In this document: piece by piece, positions 34,090 to 44,300 of the stretch
How the letters are laid out: every line of letters starts with the position of its first letter
Numbering within the stretch: the stretch's first letter is position 1
NCBI RefSeq assembly: GCF_000737515.1
Contig: NZ_CP006587.1
Coordinates: 248,001-312,000 of the forward strand
DNA length: 64,000 bases
Direction of reading: 5' to 3'
DNA from: Hymenobacter sp. APR13
GTDB taxonomy: Bacteria > Bacteroidota > Bacteroidia > Cytophagales > Hymenobacteraceae
Made by a program: the position numbers and the translations under genes
Notes under the pieces: model-generated
Told to the model about the DNA's origin: nothing
The model's database searches: none
The model's input: the letters and a program-made list of their open reading frames with translations, nothing else

Positions 34090-34704
34090 ATGAAAGCTCT
34101 CCTGCTGATTGATATCCAGAACGATTTCGTACCTGGCGGCGCGCTGGCCGTGCCGGGCGGCGACGCGGTGATTCCGCTGGCCAATGCACTGCAGCCCCGG
34201 TTTGAGCTGGTGGTGGCCACCCAGGACTGGCACCCGGCCGGCCACGGCAGCTTTGCCAGCAGCCACGCGGGCCGGCAGCCGTTCGAGCAGACCGACCTGC
34301 ACGGCCTGCCCCAGACGCTCTGGCCCGACCACTGCGTGCAGGGCACCACCGGCGCCGAGTTCCACCCTACCCTCGATCAGCACCGCATCGAGGCCATCTT
34401 CCGCAAAGGCACCAACCCCGACCTCGACTCCTACAGCGGCTTCTTCGACAACGGCCACCGCAAAAGCACTGGCCTCGCCGACTACCTGCGCGGCCGTGGC
34501 GTCCGGCAGGTGTACCTGGCCGGCCTCGCCGCCGATTATTGCGTGTACTTCTCCGCCAAAGACGCCCTGCAGGAGGGCTTTGAGGTGTTCTTCATTGAAG
34601 ACGCCACCCGCGCCATTTCCGCAGAAGGCTACCAGCAGGCCCGCGCCGACCTTGAGCAACGCGGCGCCCGGTTTGTGACGGCGGCAGTAGCGCGAACTTT
34701 GTAG
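34090..34704 (+). CDS. pncA: Nicotinamidase
   Basis: A 204-residue isochorismatase-fold enzyme that deamidates nicotinamide to nicotinate for NAD recycling. Visible are the catalytic Asp in 'LLLIDIQNDFVPGGAL', the metal-binding 'TQDWHPAGHGSFA', the Lys in 'IFRKGTNPDLDSYSGF' and the nucleophile Cys in 'GLAADYCVYFSAKDAL'. The start is ATG 34090. Its last four codons and its stop lie inside the palindrome GCGCGAACTTTGTAGTTCGC, so a repeat has set the end of the protein. Confidence 0.93.
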   Translation: MKALLLIDIQNDFVPGGALAVPGGDAVIPLANALQPRFELVVATQDWHPAGHGSFASSHAGRQPFEQTDLHGLPQTLWPDHCVQGTTGAEFHPTLDQHRIEAIFRKGTNPDLDSYSGFFDNGHRKSTGLADYLRGRGVRQVYLAGLAADYCVYFSAKDALQEGFEVFFIEDATRAISAEGYQQARADLEQRGARFVTAAVARTL

Positions 34705-34794
34705 TTCGCGCCCCCGCGCCGTTCGAACGATAAAGCCTCCGCGCCTCTTGCAACTACCCTAACGGCGCGGGGGCGCGAACTGCAAAGTTCGCGC
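34690..34794. repeat. Inverted repeat of GCGCGAAC palindromes
   Basis: Two short palindromes, at 34690-34711 and 34773-34794, both reading GCGCGAACT...AGTTCGCGC, form a larger inverted pair with arms 34690-34722 and 34761-34794 that include CCCCGCGCCGTT. A third, smaller copy lies at 60308-60327. The first palindrome ends pncA. Confidence 0.9.
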
Positions 34795-34805
34795 CCCCGC
34801 GCCGC

Positions 34806-35609
34806 TTACTCCTTTTGGGCCACCACCGAGTACACCATCGGCAGCTTGCCGCGCAGGTGCGGGAACTGGTAATGCCGCTCGCCCGCGTCTTCCAGGCCGG
34901 CGAAGCAGTTGTAGGGCGAGTAGTCGTACTCATCGAAGTGCCGGATTTCCAGGCCCTGGCCAAGCAGGGCACCCAGCACTTCGCTCAGGCTGTGGTTCCA
35001 GGAAACCGAGGTGGTTTCGATGGGCGCGGCGCGGTCGGCGTAAGTGCCGGTTTCTTGCTCCGTGATGGTTTCGCGGTTGAAGTAGGAGTAGTCGAAGCGG
35101 GTGAAGTTGTTGTCGAACATCCAGACTACAGGATGAAACTCCACCAGTATCAGACGGCCACCGGGCTTCAGAAAGTGGGCCACCACAGCCGCCCAGCGCT
35201 CCATATCGGGCAGCCAGCCCAGCACACCATAGGTGGTAAACACCACATCAAACTGCTGTTGCAGGTGCTGCGGCAGCGCGTACACATCGGCGCAGATGAA
35301 CTGCGCATCCAGCCCTAGCTGCGCGTTCAGCTCCCGGGCTTTGGCAATGGCCACGTCCGACAGATCCACACCCGTTACGTGCGCCCCCAGCCGGCTCAGC
35401 GACAACGAATCCTGCCCGAAATGGCATTGCAGATGCAGCACGCTATGCCCTGCTACGTCGCCCAGCAGCGCTAGCTCAATGTCGTTCAGCGACGAGGCGC
35501 CAGCCAGAAAAGCAGGCACACTGTAGAACTCCGACGCCACATGATGGGTGGTTTTCGTGTTCCAGAGCGTGCGGTTGATGTCGGAGTAGTTAGCGGGATA
35601 GTCGGGCAT
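34806..35609 (-). CDS. Class I SAM-dependent methyltransferase
   Basis: A 267-residue methyltransferase. Motif I is 'VLHLQCHFGQDSLSLSRLGA', with 'VTGVDLSDVAIAKARELN' binding the SAM ribose, 'DVVFTTYGVLGWLPDM' as motif IV and 'LKPGGRLILVEFHPV' as motif VI. It belongs with the general small-molecule group; the substrate is not known. Start ATG 35609 lies 9 nt from the end of the upstream BLUF gene on the same strand, so the two may share a transcript. Confidence 0.87.
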   Translation of the reverse strand: MPDYPANYSDINRTLWNTKTTHHVASEFYSVPAFLAGASSLNDIELALLGDVAGHSVLHLQCHFGQDSLSLSRLGAHVTGVDLSDVAIAKARELNAQLGLDAQFICADVYALPQHLQQQFDVVFTTYGVLGWLPDMERWAAVVAHFLKPGGRLILVEFHPVVWMFDNNFTRFDYSYFNRETITEQETGTYADRAAPIETTSVSWNHSLSEVLGALLGQGLEIRHFDEYDYSPYNCFAGLEDAGERHYQFPHLRGKLPMVYSVVAQKE

Positions 35610-35617
35610 GGGAAGTG

Positions 35618-36047
35618 TTAGGCATTGGCGGTATGGACAATAGCGAATTCACGCAGTACATCGAAAAACGGCCCATCCATGCTTGGCGGCCTGCTGGGCA
35701 AAAAGCTGGCGCTGCCGAGGTTGCGGTAGCCGGCCAGTTGCTCGAATTTTTCGGGGCTGGCCGTAGCAAAGCCCATCGACCAGTCGGGGAAAGAACGCTC
35801 GGGAATAGGGCCATCGGCCAGCTTGTAGATGTTCACATGGCGGATGTCGCGGGCAATGACGTCGTAGAGCTGCTGCACTGCCTGCTGCTCGCCTTCCAGC
35901 ACTTGCAGAATTTCGCTGCCACTTACCAGCAGCAGGCCCGTGATGCAGCGCGCCTGGGTTTTTGCGCCGGGAGCGCAGCAACAATTCTTTTAGCTGCTGC
36001 TCGTCCAGGTCGCCGGTTGCTGCGCTACGATATACAATCCGATACAT
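35618..36047 (-). pseudogene. BLUF-domain gene with a one-base frameshift
   Basis: Two overlapping frames together give a full BLUF protein of ~143 residues. The first frame supplies 'MYRIVYRSAATGDLDEQQLK' through 'RSRRKN'; the second supplies 'CITGLLLVSGSEILQVLEGE' and on to 'FPDWSMGFATASPEKFEQL' (each shown in part). The break is at the A5C3 stretch near 35965-35975; one extra base there reads 'RRKNTQARCITG' without a break. The flavin residues (Tyr6, Asn in RRKN, Gln in LQVLEG, Trp in DWSMGF) are all kept. So the loss is very recent, or the base is a sequence error. The IS element lies just upstream. Confidence 0.85.
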
Positions 36048-36196
36048 GCTAGGTATTGATAGTGGCTTTTCTGTCAGTATTGCTCAGACTTTGGTACAAT
36101 TTATACTGGAAGAAATAAAAAATTTCAGCTTCACCCCAACCGCCGATCCACTGCCCGGCCCGCAGCCGCTACCTGCCCACATAGAACCTTTGGCTA

Positions 36197-37051
36197 GGCT
36201 GTGTCTGAAAAGGGGTGTTATGTATCTTAGGGTATGGCAGCACGGTATGAGTTAACAGATGCCCAATGGGCCGCGGTGGAAAGCGAATTGCCCCCACAAC
36301 GTCTGGGGCGCCCCCGGCGCGATGACCGCCAGCAATGGAATGCCTTACTCTGGATCCTATGCACCGGAGCGCCCTGGCGGGATTTACCAGCACGCTACGG
36401 CCCCTGGCAAACGGCGTACGAACGATTTCGCCGGTGGGCCGCTGATGGCACCTTCGAGCGGGTGTTGCACCGCTTACGCCTGCGCCTGGATGCGGCCGGC
36501 TTGTTAGACCTGGACACGTGGCTGGTGGATTCGACCACGGTGCGGGCCACCAAAAGTGCGGCGGGCGGCACGAAAAAAAAGCCCAGTGCCTCGGGCGCAG
36601 CCGCGGCGGGCTGACCAGCAAGCTGCATGTAGTCTGTGATGGCGCGGGTACGCCGCTGGCCCTGCATCTGTCGGCCGGCCAGCGGCATGATGGGCCCCAG
36701 TTTGAACCGCTTTGTGAACAGGTGCGGGTGCGTCGACGCCCACGTCAACTCCTGGCCGACCGCGGCTACGACGCGGTCCACATTCGCCACTGGCTCCGTC
36801 GTCGTCGCATCCGGGCCGTCATTCCACGTCGGCAACCAGCCGCAGGCCGTCGCTGTCGGCGGCGAGGACGGCCACCCCGAATCGAGCCAACTCGCTATGC
36901 GCGGCGCAATGTGGTGGAACGCTTCTTTGGCTCGCTCAAAGAACATCGCCGCGTGGCCACGCGCTATGAGAAACACGACGCCCATTTCCTCAGCATGGCC
37001 TCGCTGGCCTGTATCCGCCGTATTTTGCAGCATCACTTTTCAGACACAGCC
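36197..37051 (+). mobile_element. IS5-family insertion sequence (complete)
   Basis: An 855-bp element bounded by inverted ends GGCTGTGTCTGAAAAG and CTTTTCAGACACAGCC (16 bp, perfect) and flanked by TA on both sides, the expected 2-bp target duplication. It carries two overlapping frames that form one transposase by -1 frameshifting. Size, ends and frameshift fit the IS427 group of IS5. It sits between the BLUF gene and mscS, in the promoter area of both. Confidence 0.93.
36234..36614 (+). CDS. IS5-family transposase, first frame
   Basis: A 126-residue frame with the N-terminal transposase part of IS5 ('MAARYELTDAQWAAVESELP', 'WILCTGAPWRDLPARYGPWQ') and 'LVDSTTVRATKSAAGG', which has the first catalytic Asp ('DSTTV'). 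Just before its end, ACGAAAAAAAAG (36570s) is a slippery A8 run. A -1 slip joins it to the second frame, giving a ~270-residue enzyme. Start ATG 36234. Confidence 0.9.
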   Translation: MAARYELTDAQWAAVESELPPQRLGRPRRDDRQQWNALLWILCTGAPWRDLPARYGPWQTAYERFRRWAADGTFERVLHRLRLRLDAAGLLDLDTWLVDSTTVRATKSAAGGTKKKPSASGAAAAG

Positions 37052-37054
37052 TAA
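36518..37054 (+). CDS. IS5-family transposase, second frame
   Basis: This frame overlaps the first by about 100 nt and is read after the -1 slip at the A8 run. It starts to be real at 'AQCLGRSRGGLTSKLHVVCD' and carries 'LLADRGYDAVHIRHWLRRRR' (second Asp) and 'ERFFGSLKEHRRVATRYEKH' (Glu of the DDE triad). Its TAA stop begins in the TA duplication, so the host target finishes the gene. The frame's annotated start is only the end of the open frame. Confidence 0.88.
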   Translation: MAGGFDHGAGHQKCGGRHEKKAQCLGRSRGGLTSKLHVVCDGAGTPLALHLSAGQRHDGPQFEPLCEQVRVRRRPRQLLADRGYDAVHIRHWLRRRRIRAVIPRRQPAAGRRCRRRGRPPRIEPTRYARRNVVERFFGSLKEHRRVATRYEKHDAHFLSMASLACIRRILQHHFSDTA

Positions 37055-37114
37055 TGCGGCGGGTACATGGCAGCATTAGCCACCGGCCGCGGCCGGCCTC
37101 ATGCGTCCCTGATC

Positions 37115-38218
37115 ATGCCTTTTCAATTGCCAGACCTCCTTCCCGACCAAGTGGAAACCCTGCTCCGCACGCTGGGCATCGTGGCCGGCAGCCTGCTGGC
37201 CGGGTGGCTGCTGAAAGTGGCGGTGTTCGGGGTGCTGGCCGCCTACGTGCGGCGCGAGCCGGCCACGCTGCTGGCCAGCTCGGTGCTGCGCCACCTGCGC
37301 CAGCCCAGCGCGTGGTTTTTTCCGGTGCTGGTGCTCTCGTTCGTGCTGCCCCTCACGCCCCTGCAGGATCGGGCGCTGGAAGTGGCGCGGCGCTTCGTGG
37401 AAACGGCGCTGCTCACCACGTTTGCCTGGGGACTGGTGAAAACCGTGGACGTGGTGCAGGACTTGGTGCAACGGCACTACCACATCAACGGCGAGGACAA
37501 CCTGCGGGTACGCAAGCTCTTTACGCAGCTGCAGTTCGTGAAAAAGCTCACCGTGTCGCTCATCATCTTCGTGGCCATTGCCCTCATTCTGATGAGCTTC
37601 GCCACGGTGCGTAAGATCGGGACGGGCCTGCTGACGTCGGCGGGTATTGCCAGCGTGATTGTGGGCTTTGCGGCCCAGCGCTCCATCGGCAACCTGCTGG
37701 CCGGCTTCCAGATTGCCTTCACCCAGCCCATCCGCCTCGACGACGTGCTGGTGGTGGAAGGCGAGTGGGGCCGGGTCGAGGAAATTACGTTTACGTATGT
37801 GGTGCTGCGCATCTGGGACGAGCGCCGGCTGGTGCTGCCGCTCAATTATTTCATCGAGAAGCCCTTCCAGAACTGGACCCGCACGACCTCGCAGCTGCTG
37901 GGCACCGTGTTTCTGTACACCGACTACACCCTGCCGGTGGAAGCCGTGCGCGCCGAGCTGCAGCGCGTGGTGGCCGCTCACCCGCTCTGGGACCAGCGCG
38001 TGTGTGTGCTGCAGGTCACGGACTCCAAGGAGCGTACCATCGAACTGCGCTGCCTGGTAAGTGCGGCCAACTCCAGCCAGGCGTTTGATTTGCGGTGCGC
38101 GGTGCGGGAGCAGCTCATTGGCTTCATTCAGCAGCACTACCCGCAGTGCCTACCCAAAACCCGCACCCTCACCGAGCCCACCGACCAGCCCTTCACGCCC
38201 GGCATCGTGGAGGAGTAA
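37115..38218 (+). CDS. MscS-type mechanosensitive channel
   Basis: A 367-residue small-conductance mechanosensitive channel protein. Three or four membrane helices precede the pore helix 'GLLTSAGIASVIVGFAAQRS', the 'IGNLLAGFQIAFTQPIRLDD' segment (part) and the beta domain beginning 'VVVEGEWGRVEEITFTYVVL' (part), then a cytoplasmic alpha-beta domain. It opens under membrane tension and protects against osmotic shock. The ATG at 37115 follows the IS element by ~60 nt; a start at 37067 would take 16 residues from near the IS end. A strong convergent terminator follows. Confidence 0.92.
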   Translation: MPFQLPDLLPDQVETLLRTLGIVAGSLLAGWLLKVAVFGVLAAYVRREPATLLASSVLRHLRQPSAWFFPVLVLSFVLPLTPLQDRALEVARRFVETALLTTFAWGLVKTVDVVQDLVQRHYHINGEDNLRVRKLFTQLQFVKKLTVSLIIFVAIALILMSFATVRKIGTGLLTSAGIASVIVGFAAQRSIGNLLAGFQIAFTQPIRLDDVLVVEGEWGRVEEITFTYVVLRIWDERRLVLPLNYFIEKPFQNWTRTTSQLLGTVFLYTDYTLPVEAVRAELQRVVAAHPLWDQRVCVLQVTDSKERTIELRCLVSAANSSQAFDLRCAVREQLIGFIQQHYPQCLPKTRTLTEPTDQPFTPGIVEE

Positions 38219-38230
38219 GGGGAACAATGG

Positions 38231-38283
38231 CTCATAAAAAAACCGGCCCGCTGCCAAAGGCAACGGGCCGGTTTTTTTATGAG
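38231..38283. terminator. Strong bidirectional terminator
   Basis: CTCATAAAAAAACCGGCCCG and its complement CGGGCCGGTTTTTTTATGAG surround TGCC-AAA-GGCA, with one unpaired base on each side. A7/T7 runs flank the GC stem, giving an intrinsic terminator on both strands between mscS and the giant gene. Confidence 0.92.
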
Positions 38284-38313
38284 CCTGAGCAGCATTCACG
38301 CTGCTCCCTGCCC

Positions 38314-41300
38314 CTACTCTACTATCAGGCGCTGCGCCTGGGCTCCGGTACGCACCACGTACACCCCCACTGGCAGGCCTTCTGGCAGCGTGAGTGTAGC
38401 TTGGCCGGCGGCATCAGCCTGAGCTGTGAACACCAGTCGGCCGAGGGCGTCGAACACCTGCACTGCCGAGTTGGCCCGCGCCCCGGTGAGGTGCGTGCGG
38501 CGGCTGGCAGGGTTTGGATACAGGGCCAGATTGGTGCGCAATGCTTCCGCAACGGCTACTGTACGCACCTGCGAGAAACTGGCCGTACCATCGTTGTCTA
38601 CCTGGCGCAAACGATAGTATACTATGGCCGCAGCATAGCGGCTCAGATTCCGGTCCAGCCACTCATACTCGTGGCGCTGGGCGGTGGTGCCCTGCCCGGC
38701 TACGCGGCCAATGGCCCGGAAATCCTTGCCATCGGTGCTGCTTTCCACCTCGAAATACGCGCTGTTTTTCTCCTGAGCAGTTGTCCAGGCTAGCAGGCCA
38801 TCCGCGTCCTGGGCTTTGGCGTCGAAGCGCACCAGCTCCACGGGCAGCGGCGAAGAGCCGAAGGTGCCAATAACGGTCTGGCTGAACGAGGTGACCGGAA
38901 ACGTCACGGTCCCGGCCGTGGCGTTGGCCGCCGTCGCCGAAATCGGGGCGTCGAAGGCACCGTCGGCGTTGCTCTCACGCTTGAAAAGCTTCAGGTTAGC
39001 GGGCGTAGCCGCATCGGCAGCGCTGATGTCGGCCGGCGTGAGCGTGTACGTCACGTTGGCCGAGGCGAAAGTACCGCCGGTGTACTTATTCACAATCCAG
39101 TAAGCTGGCGTGTAGGTGCGCTGCAAACCAACGGCGCTGGGCTGAGTGCCCAGGGGCTGGCCGTCGAGGCGGAAAACGACAGTTTCGGAACTACCCGTAA
39201 CGCCTGTAAAGGCCATGCTGACGTTGGTACCCGGGAAGTTGTAGATCGTGTTAGCCGCTACCACCTGCAGGTTGAACGTGCCCGAACTCACCGGAGCGGT
39301 GCTGGTCACGCGCGTGGCACCCGTGAGCGTACCGGTGGCGTTGGCGAGGACGTCGAGGGTCGTGGTGCCGCTGTCGTTGAACTGCATGTACGACACCAGG
39401 CCCAGTTCCGTGCCGGTGAGCGTGAGGTGGCGCATCCGGCGGAACTCGATCTGACCCAGCGCGCGGCTCCATTGGCTGACTTCATCGATGTCGCCGGGGA
39501 AGTTGTTGCTGGCTGAGGCGGCATTGTTGCCGATGAAGTTGACGCGGGTGGCAGCCGGGGTGCCGCTGGCGCCGATGCTGCCGACGTTCTCTCCATCAAG
39601 GTAAATGGTGAGTGTGGCGCCGGTGTAGGTAGCGCCCACGTAGTGCCACTCACCGGCCGAGACGGTGTTGGGGCCGGTTTGCACACTGAACGCGGCGCTG
39701 CCCGTGCCGAAGCCTGCCCCAAGGCGGCCGTTGCCGGTCACGTAAATGTAGGGCGCGGCCGAGTTGCCGGTGCCGTTGCCCAGCACGTAGTACGTGGTGT
39801 TACCCGTGCCAGTGGCCGGCTTGATCCACGCCACCTGCGAGTACGCGCCGCCGGTGCCGGTATTCAGCGTCGGGGCCGGACTGGTGCTGGCGCTGAAGTC
39901 CACGTAGCCTGGGGTGGCATCCCCACTGAAGCGCAGTGCGGTGCCTGCCACGCGAGTGCTCCGCACGATCTGGCGGTTGCCGGCCGGGGCCGGGTTACTG
40001 GGGTTTCTAGTGCTCGGGAATGAGCCGTCGAACAGAGTGAAGCTCGGCGCGGTGGCGTCGAGTACGTTACCGTTCGTCGCGCCAGCGGCCACGTCGTACA
40101 CCAGCCAGAAGTAGTTCGTGCCGGTGACCAGCTGCCGGGTTCCTGTGATGGTAAAGCTGCCGTTGGGGTTGGCCGTGGCGGAGCCGAACTGGTTGGTAGT
40201 AGCGAAGGTGGAGTTGGTGCCGGTGTAGTACACGCGGGCCGCAGCAATATCAGCCGGGCTAGTACTGCCGTTCGTGGTAAACGTGAACGAGGTGGCGCTA
40301 ATCGGCGCATCCGGCCCGCCCCCAATGACGATGGCAACCTGCAGAATAGCCTGGTTGGTGCTGCCTGCTACCACGCGCGCCGTGCTGGCCTGTGCGGCCG
40401 CGCTGCTGCTATAGGTAGCGGGTACCTGCACCGTGAACGTGTTGGTGGGGCTGGGCGCACTCACCAGCTGACCCGGAAGCTGGGCCGTGGCGTATATCGT
40501 GTGGGTGCCGCTGGTCTGGGCCGGCAGGCCGGAGTAGGTCCGGATCCAGGCGCCGCTCGAGTTGGGGGTGACGGCCGCGCCCACCTGCACGCCGTCGATG
40601 TACACCCGTACCGTGCTGCCGACTACGGCCGAGCCGAAGGAGTTAGGGGTGCTATTGGTCGTGCCGCCGTTGGATGGGACGGTAACAACCGGGGAAGCCG
40701 TCTGAGGCTGGTTGTAGGTAACGCTGTACGCGTTGCTGGCCGAGTTCAGGGTGTTGTTGGCATCCTGGGCCACACCGGCCGCTAGGCTCACCGTAGTGGC
40801 GGTGCCGAAGGTGGTGGGCGTCACGGTAAAGGTATAGGGCCCCGCGCCGCTGCCGCTGAAGCTGCCGGTAGTCACGGTGCCGTTCGTTACGGTCACGTCG
40901 GCATCGGTAAAGCTGGTGCCCACGCTCTGCGAGAAGCTCACCGAGAATGGAATTGGCGAGGTAACGGTGGTACCATCCGTGGCGGCGGCCGTGCTGCTGA
41001 CGGTGGCCGTCAGGGCCGGAGCCGTCACGCTGAACGCGGCCGAGGTGAAGGCTTGGTACGTGGTAGCCGGCTCAAAGCTGCCAATGAACACGGTATTGCC
41101 GCCTTCCACGAGGAACATGTTCACCACTTGGTCGCTGGTCTGGTTGGTGCGCTGAACGGCCGTCAGGTTCACCTGGTAGCTGCCCGTAGGCACGGCCAGA
41201 TTTTGCGCAATGCTGCCGTTGGTACCGTTGAAGGATTGCAGCAGGGCTACCGCGTCGCCGCCCCCGGCCGGTGCCGTCGACCCGAAGCCGCCGGCACCGT

Positions 41301-44300
41301 TGCGCGACACGCCGGCCTGGGTGCTAAACGTCCAGGGTGTGGCGGTAACACCATCTTGTTGGTACAGGAAGCTGCCCGCCGAGACGTTATTGGTTTCAAA
41401 GCTGCCGTTCTGCAGGCCGTTGGTCACGGTCGTGCTCGTGCCGCTCAGTACCACCTGCACTAGGTCCACGAAGGCCGTCACATCGTTGTTGCCGGTGGGC
41501 GAGCCTGCTCCCCGCAACGACAACTGCGGGGCCGCCGCGAAACTCTTGATGATGCTGTACTGCTCGCCGCTGGTGTAGGGCACGTTGGTCACCGTGGGCG
41601 AAATGCCGGTACCGTTCTGCACGTTCAAAGTCAGCGTGCCGTTGCCGGTGCCGGTGTTCGCCGTCACCGTGTACGTAGTGCCCGAACCCGATACGCTGCT
41701 GATGCCAGCACCCGTCAGGCCGCTGGTCGTCAGGCTGAAGTTGCTGGTGGTTATGCCCGTTATACTGGCCGCGAAGACTACCCGATATCTTACCTGAGTC
41801 GTGGCCGTGGGTGAGGGCAAGAGGCGCGTCACCGACGCTACCGTAGTGCTGGGTTGGTTGTAGGTGATGCTGTACGATGCGGGGGCGGCGGTGTTAAAGT
41901 TGCCGGCCGCATCCTGCGCTACGTTGGCGGGTACGGCTACCGTGGTAGCGGTGCCAGCCGTGGCGGGCGTTACCGTGAAGGTGTAAACGGTGCCGGGGCT
42001 GGTGCCGTTAACAGCGTTGCCCGTAATTGAGCCGTTTATCACGGTCACGTCACCGGCCACGAAGCCGCTCACGTTTTCCGAGAAGGTCACCGTGAACGGA
42101 ATTGGCGTGGTGGTGGTCGTGCTGCCGCTGGTGCCGGCTGTGCTGCTGACTGCTACCGTGGGTCGGGTTTTGTCGATGTCGTAGGTCTGGCCATCGGTGA
42201 AGGGCAAGTTACTCACGCCGGGCGTGATGCCGGTGGCGTTGGGCATAGTCAGCTTGATGGTGCCGTCACCCGTGCCGGTATTCACCGTTACCGTGTAGGT
42301 GGTGCCCGAGCCCGATACGCTCGACACGCTGCCGAAGGTAGTGAAGCTGCCCGTAAACGTTAAGCCGAAGTTGTTGGTGTTCACGCCCGTTACGGGGTTG
42401 GCAAACGTTACCGTGAACCGCACGCTGGCGGCGTTGTTCGGGTTAGCGTCGGCCCGCACGATGGACACGACCGTCGTCGGGGTAGTGAAGCTTCGTACCA
42501 CGCCATAGCTGGTGCCCGCCGTGTTGGTGGCGTAGGCGGCCACGTAGTACGTGGTGCCGGCCGTGAGTCCCGCAATGGTTTCCGAGAACGTGCCCGTGCC
42601 CGTACCATTGGCGTCCGTCGTGGTATTTGCGCCGCCCACGGTGGGGGTGGGGTTGGTGCTGCTGTACACCACGCCGCGGCCGGTCACCGTGGCACCGCCG
42701 TCGGAGGTGACGTTGCCGCCCAGCACGGCGCTGGTGGCAGTGATACTGCTGGCCGCGGCGGTGGTTACCGCCGGCGAGGCCGTTACTTCAATCTGGTCGA
42801 AGGCAAAGTCGTTGTTGCTGCTCGCGTTAACCAGCACCAGCTGAAACTCCACAATCGACTGCCCACTTAGGGCCGGCAGGGGGAAGTTGAAGGTGCTCAG
42901 GGCCGTCGTCAGCTGGGTGCCGGTGGGGGCCGCCGAGCCGGGCGCAGCATCCGGGTTCGTGTCCTGGCGCATTACGCCGGCTCCGCCGACGCCGGTGCCC
43001 GTGCCCCGCCAGGAGGCAAACGCCGTCCAGGCACCCGAGCCGCCCGTACGGTAGTACAGCTTGAAGTAGTCGGTGGTCTGCCAGGTGGTGGAGGCGGTGC
43101 TAGCACCCAGGCGGATGGCGAAGTTGATGCCGGTGAGCCCGGTAGCACTGATTTGTCGGGTCGTGAGCGTACCGTTCTTCACCGCCGAAGGGTTGTCGGT
43201 CTGCGCCGTGTTTTCGCCGAACCAGTATCCCGAGCCGCTGAGGCCGCTAAACGTGGTCGGGCTGTTGTTTCCCCCGGTGTTGTGGGGGTTGCTGGTCGTG
43301 CGCAGGAACTGAATCCCGGGGGAAGCAACGAAGGTGTTGCTCTGGTAAAGTTTGCCTTCCCCGTCGGTTTCTTCAAACGTCACGATGTAGGGCAGCGGGC
43401 CAATCGGGTCCAGCCCCGCGCTAATGCTGATGGAGCGGGACTGGGTATTGGACGCCGTGCCCGAGGGGTCGGTTACGGTGAAGGCTACCGTCCGCGGCGC
43501 GGTCGAAGCGTCGGCCGCGTCAATATTCTGGTACGTAACCTTCCGCAGGGCACTCTGCCACTGCGCCAGCGTAGCCGTCGAGCCGGCCGAGGTAAGCGCC
43601 AGGGTGCCGGTGGCGGAGTTGTAAGCGGCGGCGGCAATGTTGCCGGTCGTGCCGTCGCCGGTGAAGGCCAGACGGTCTTCGCTGCTGTTATTGCCGGAGC
43701 TGATGCGAACCGTGGCGCTGCTCAGCGTCGCGTTGTCCGCGTCAGCTACCGTCAGGCCGCTGGTAATCTGCGTAGCGGTTTGGCCCTCGGTGTAGGCCAG
43801 TGGTGAGCCTTCGATGCCGGCCAGCACCGGCGCACCGCTTGCGGCGGCAGCCCCGTACACCCGAATGTTGTCGAAGGCAAACTCCTCGCTGAAGCCTTCG
43901 AAGTCCAGCTCTACCCGCACCTCCAGGTTGTTGCCCGTGGCTGGAATGTCAAACCGATAGTCAGTCAGGGCCTGGGTCAGAATGGGGCCGCCTGCATCGG
44001 CGGTTCCGTCAAGCGGTGACTTATCCTGCTGTAAACGGTCAGGATTGGTGGGGTTGTTGCCCACAAACTGCCAGATGGTGATAAAGTTGCCCGTTCCTTC
44101 AAAGCGGTACTGCACCCGGATCTGGTCAGCTTTTTCCCAGGATACCGAGCTATTGGCATCAGCCATAGCTACCACCACGTACAGGCCGCTTTTGCCGGTT
44201 ACGTTGAGCGGATTCAGCGTGACTGATTTCGCACCCGGCGACGCATTACGATTGACGCCCTCCGCCGCCCAGAGCCAGGAGCCGGCAGGATTGGCCGCTG

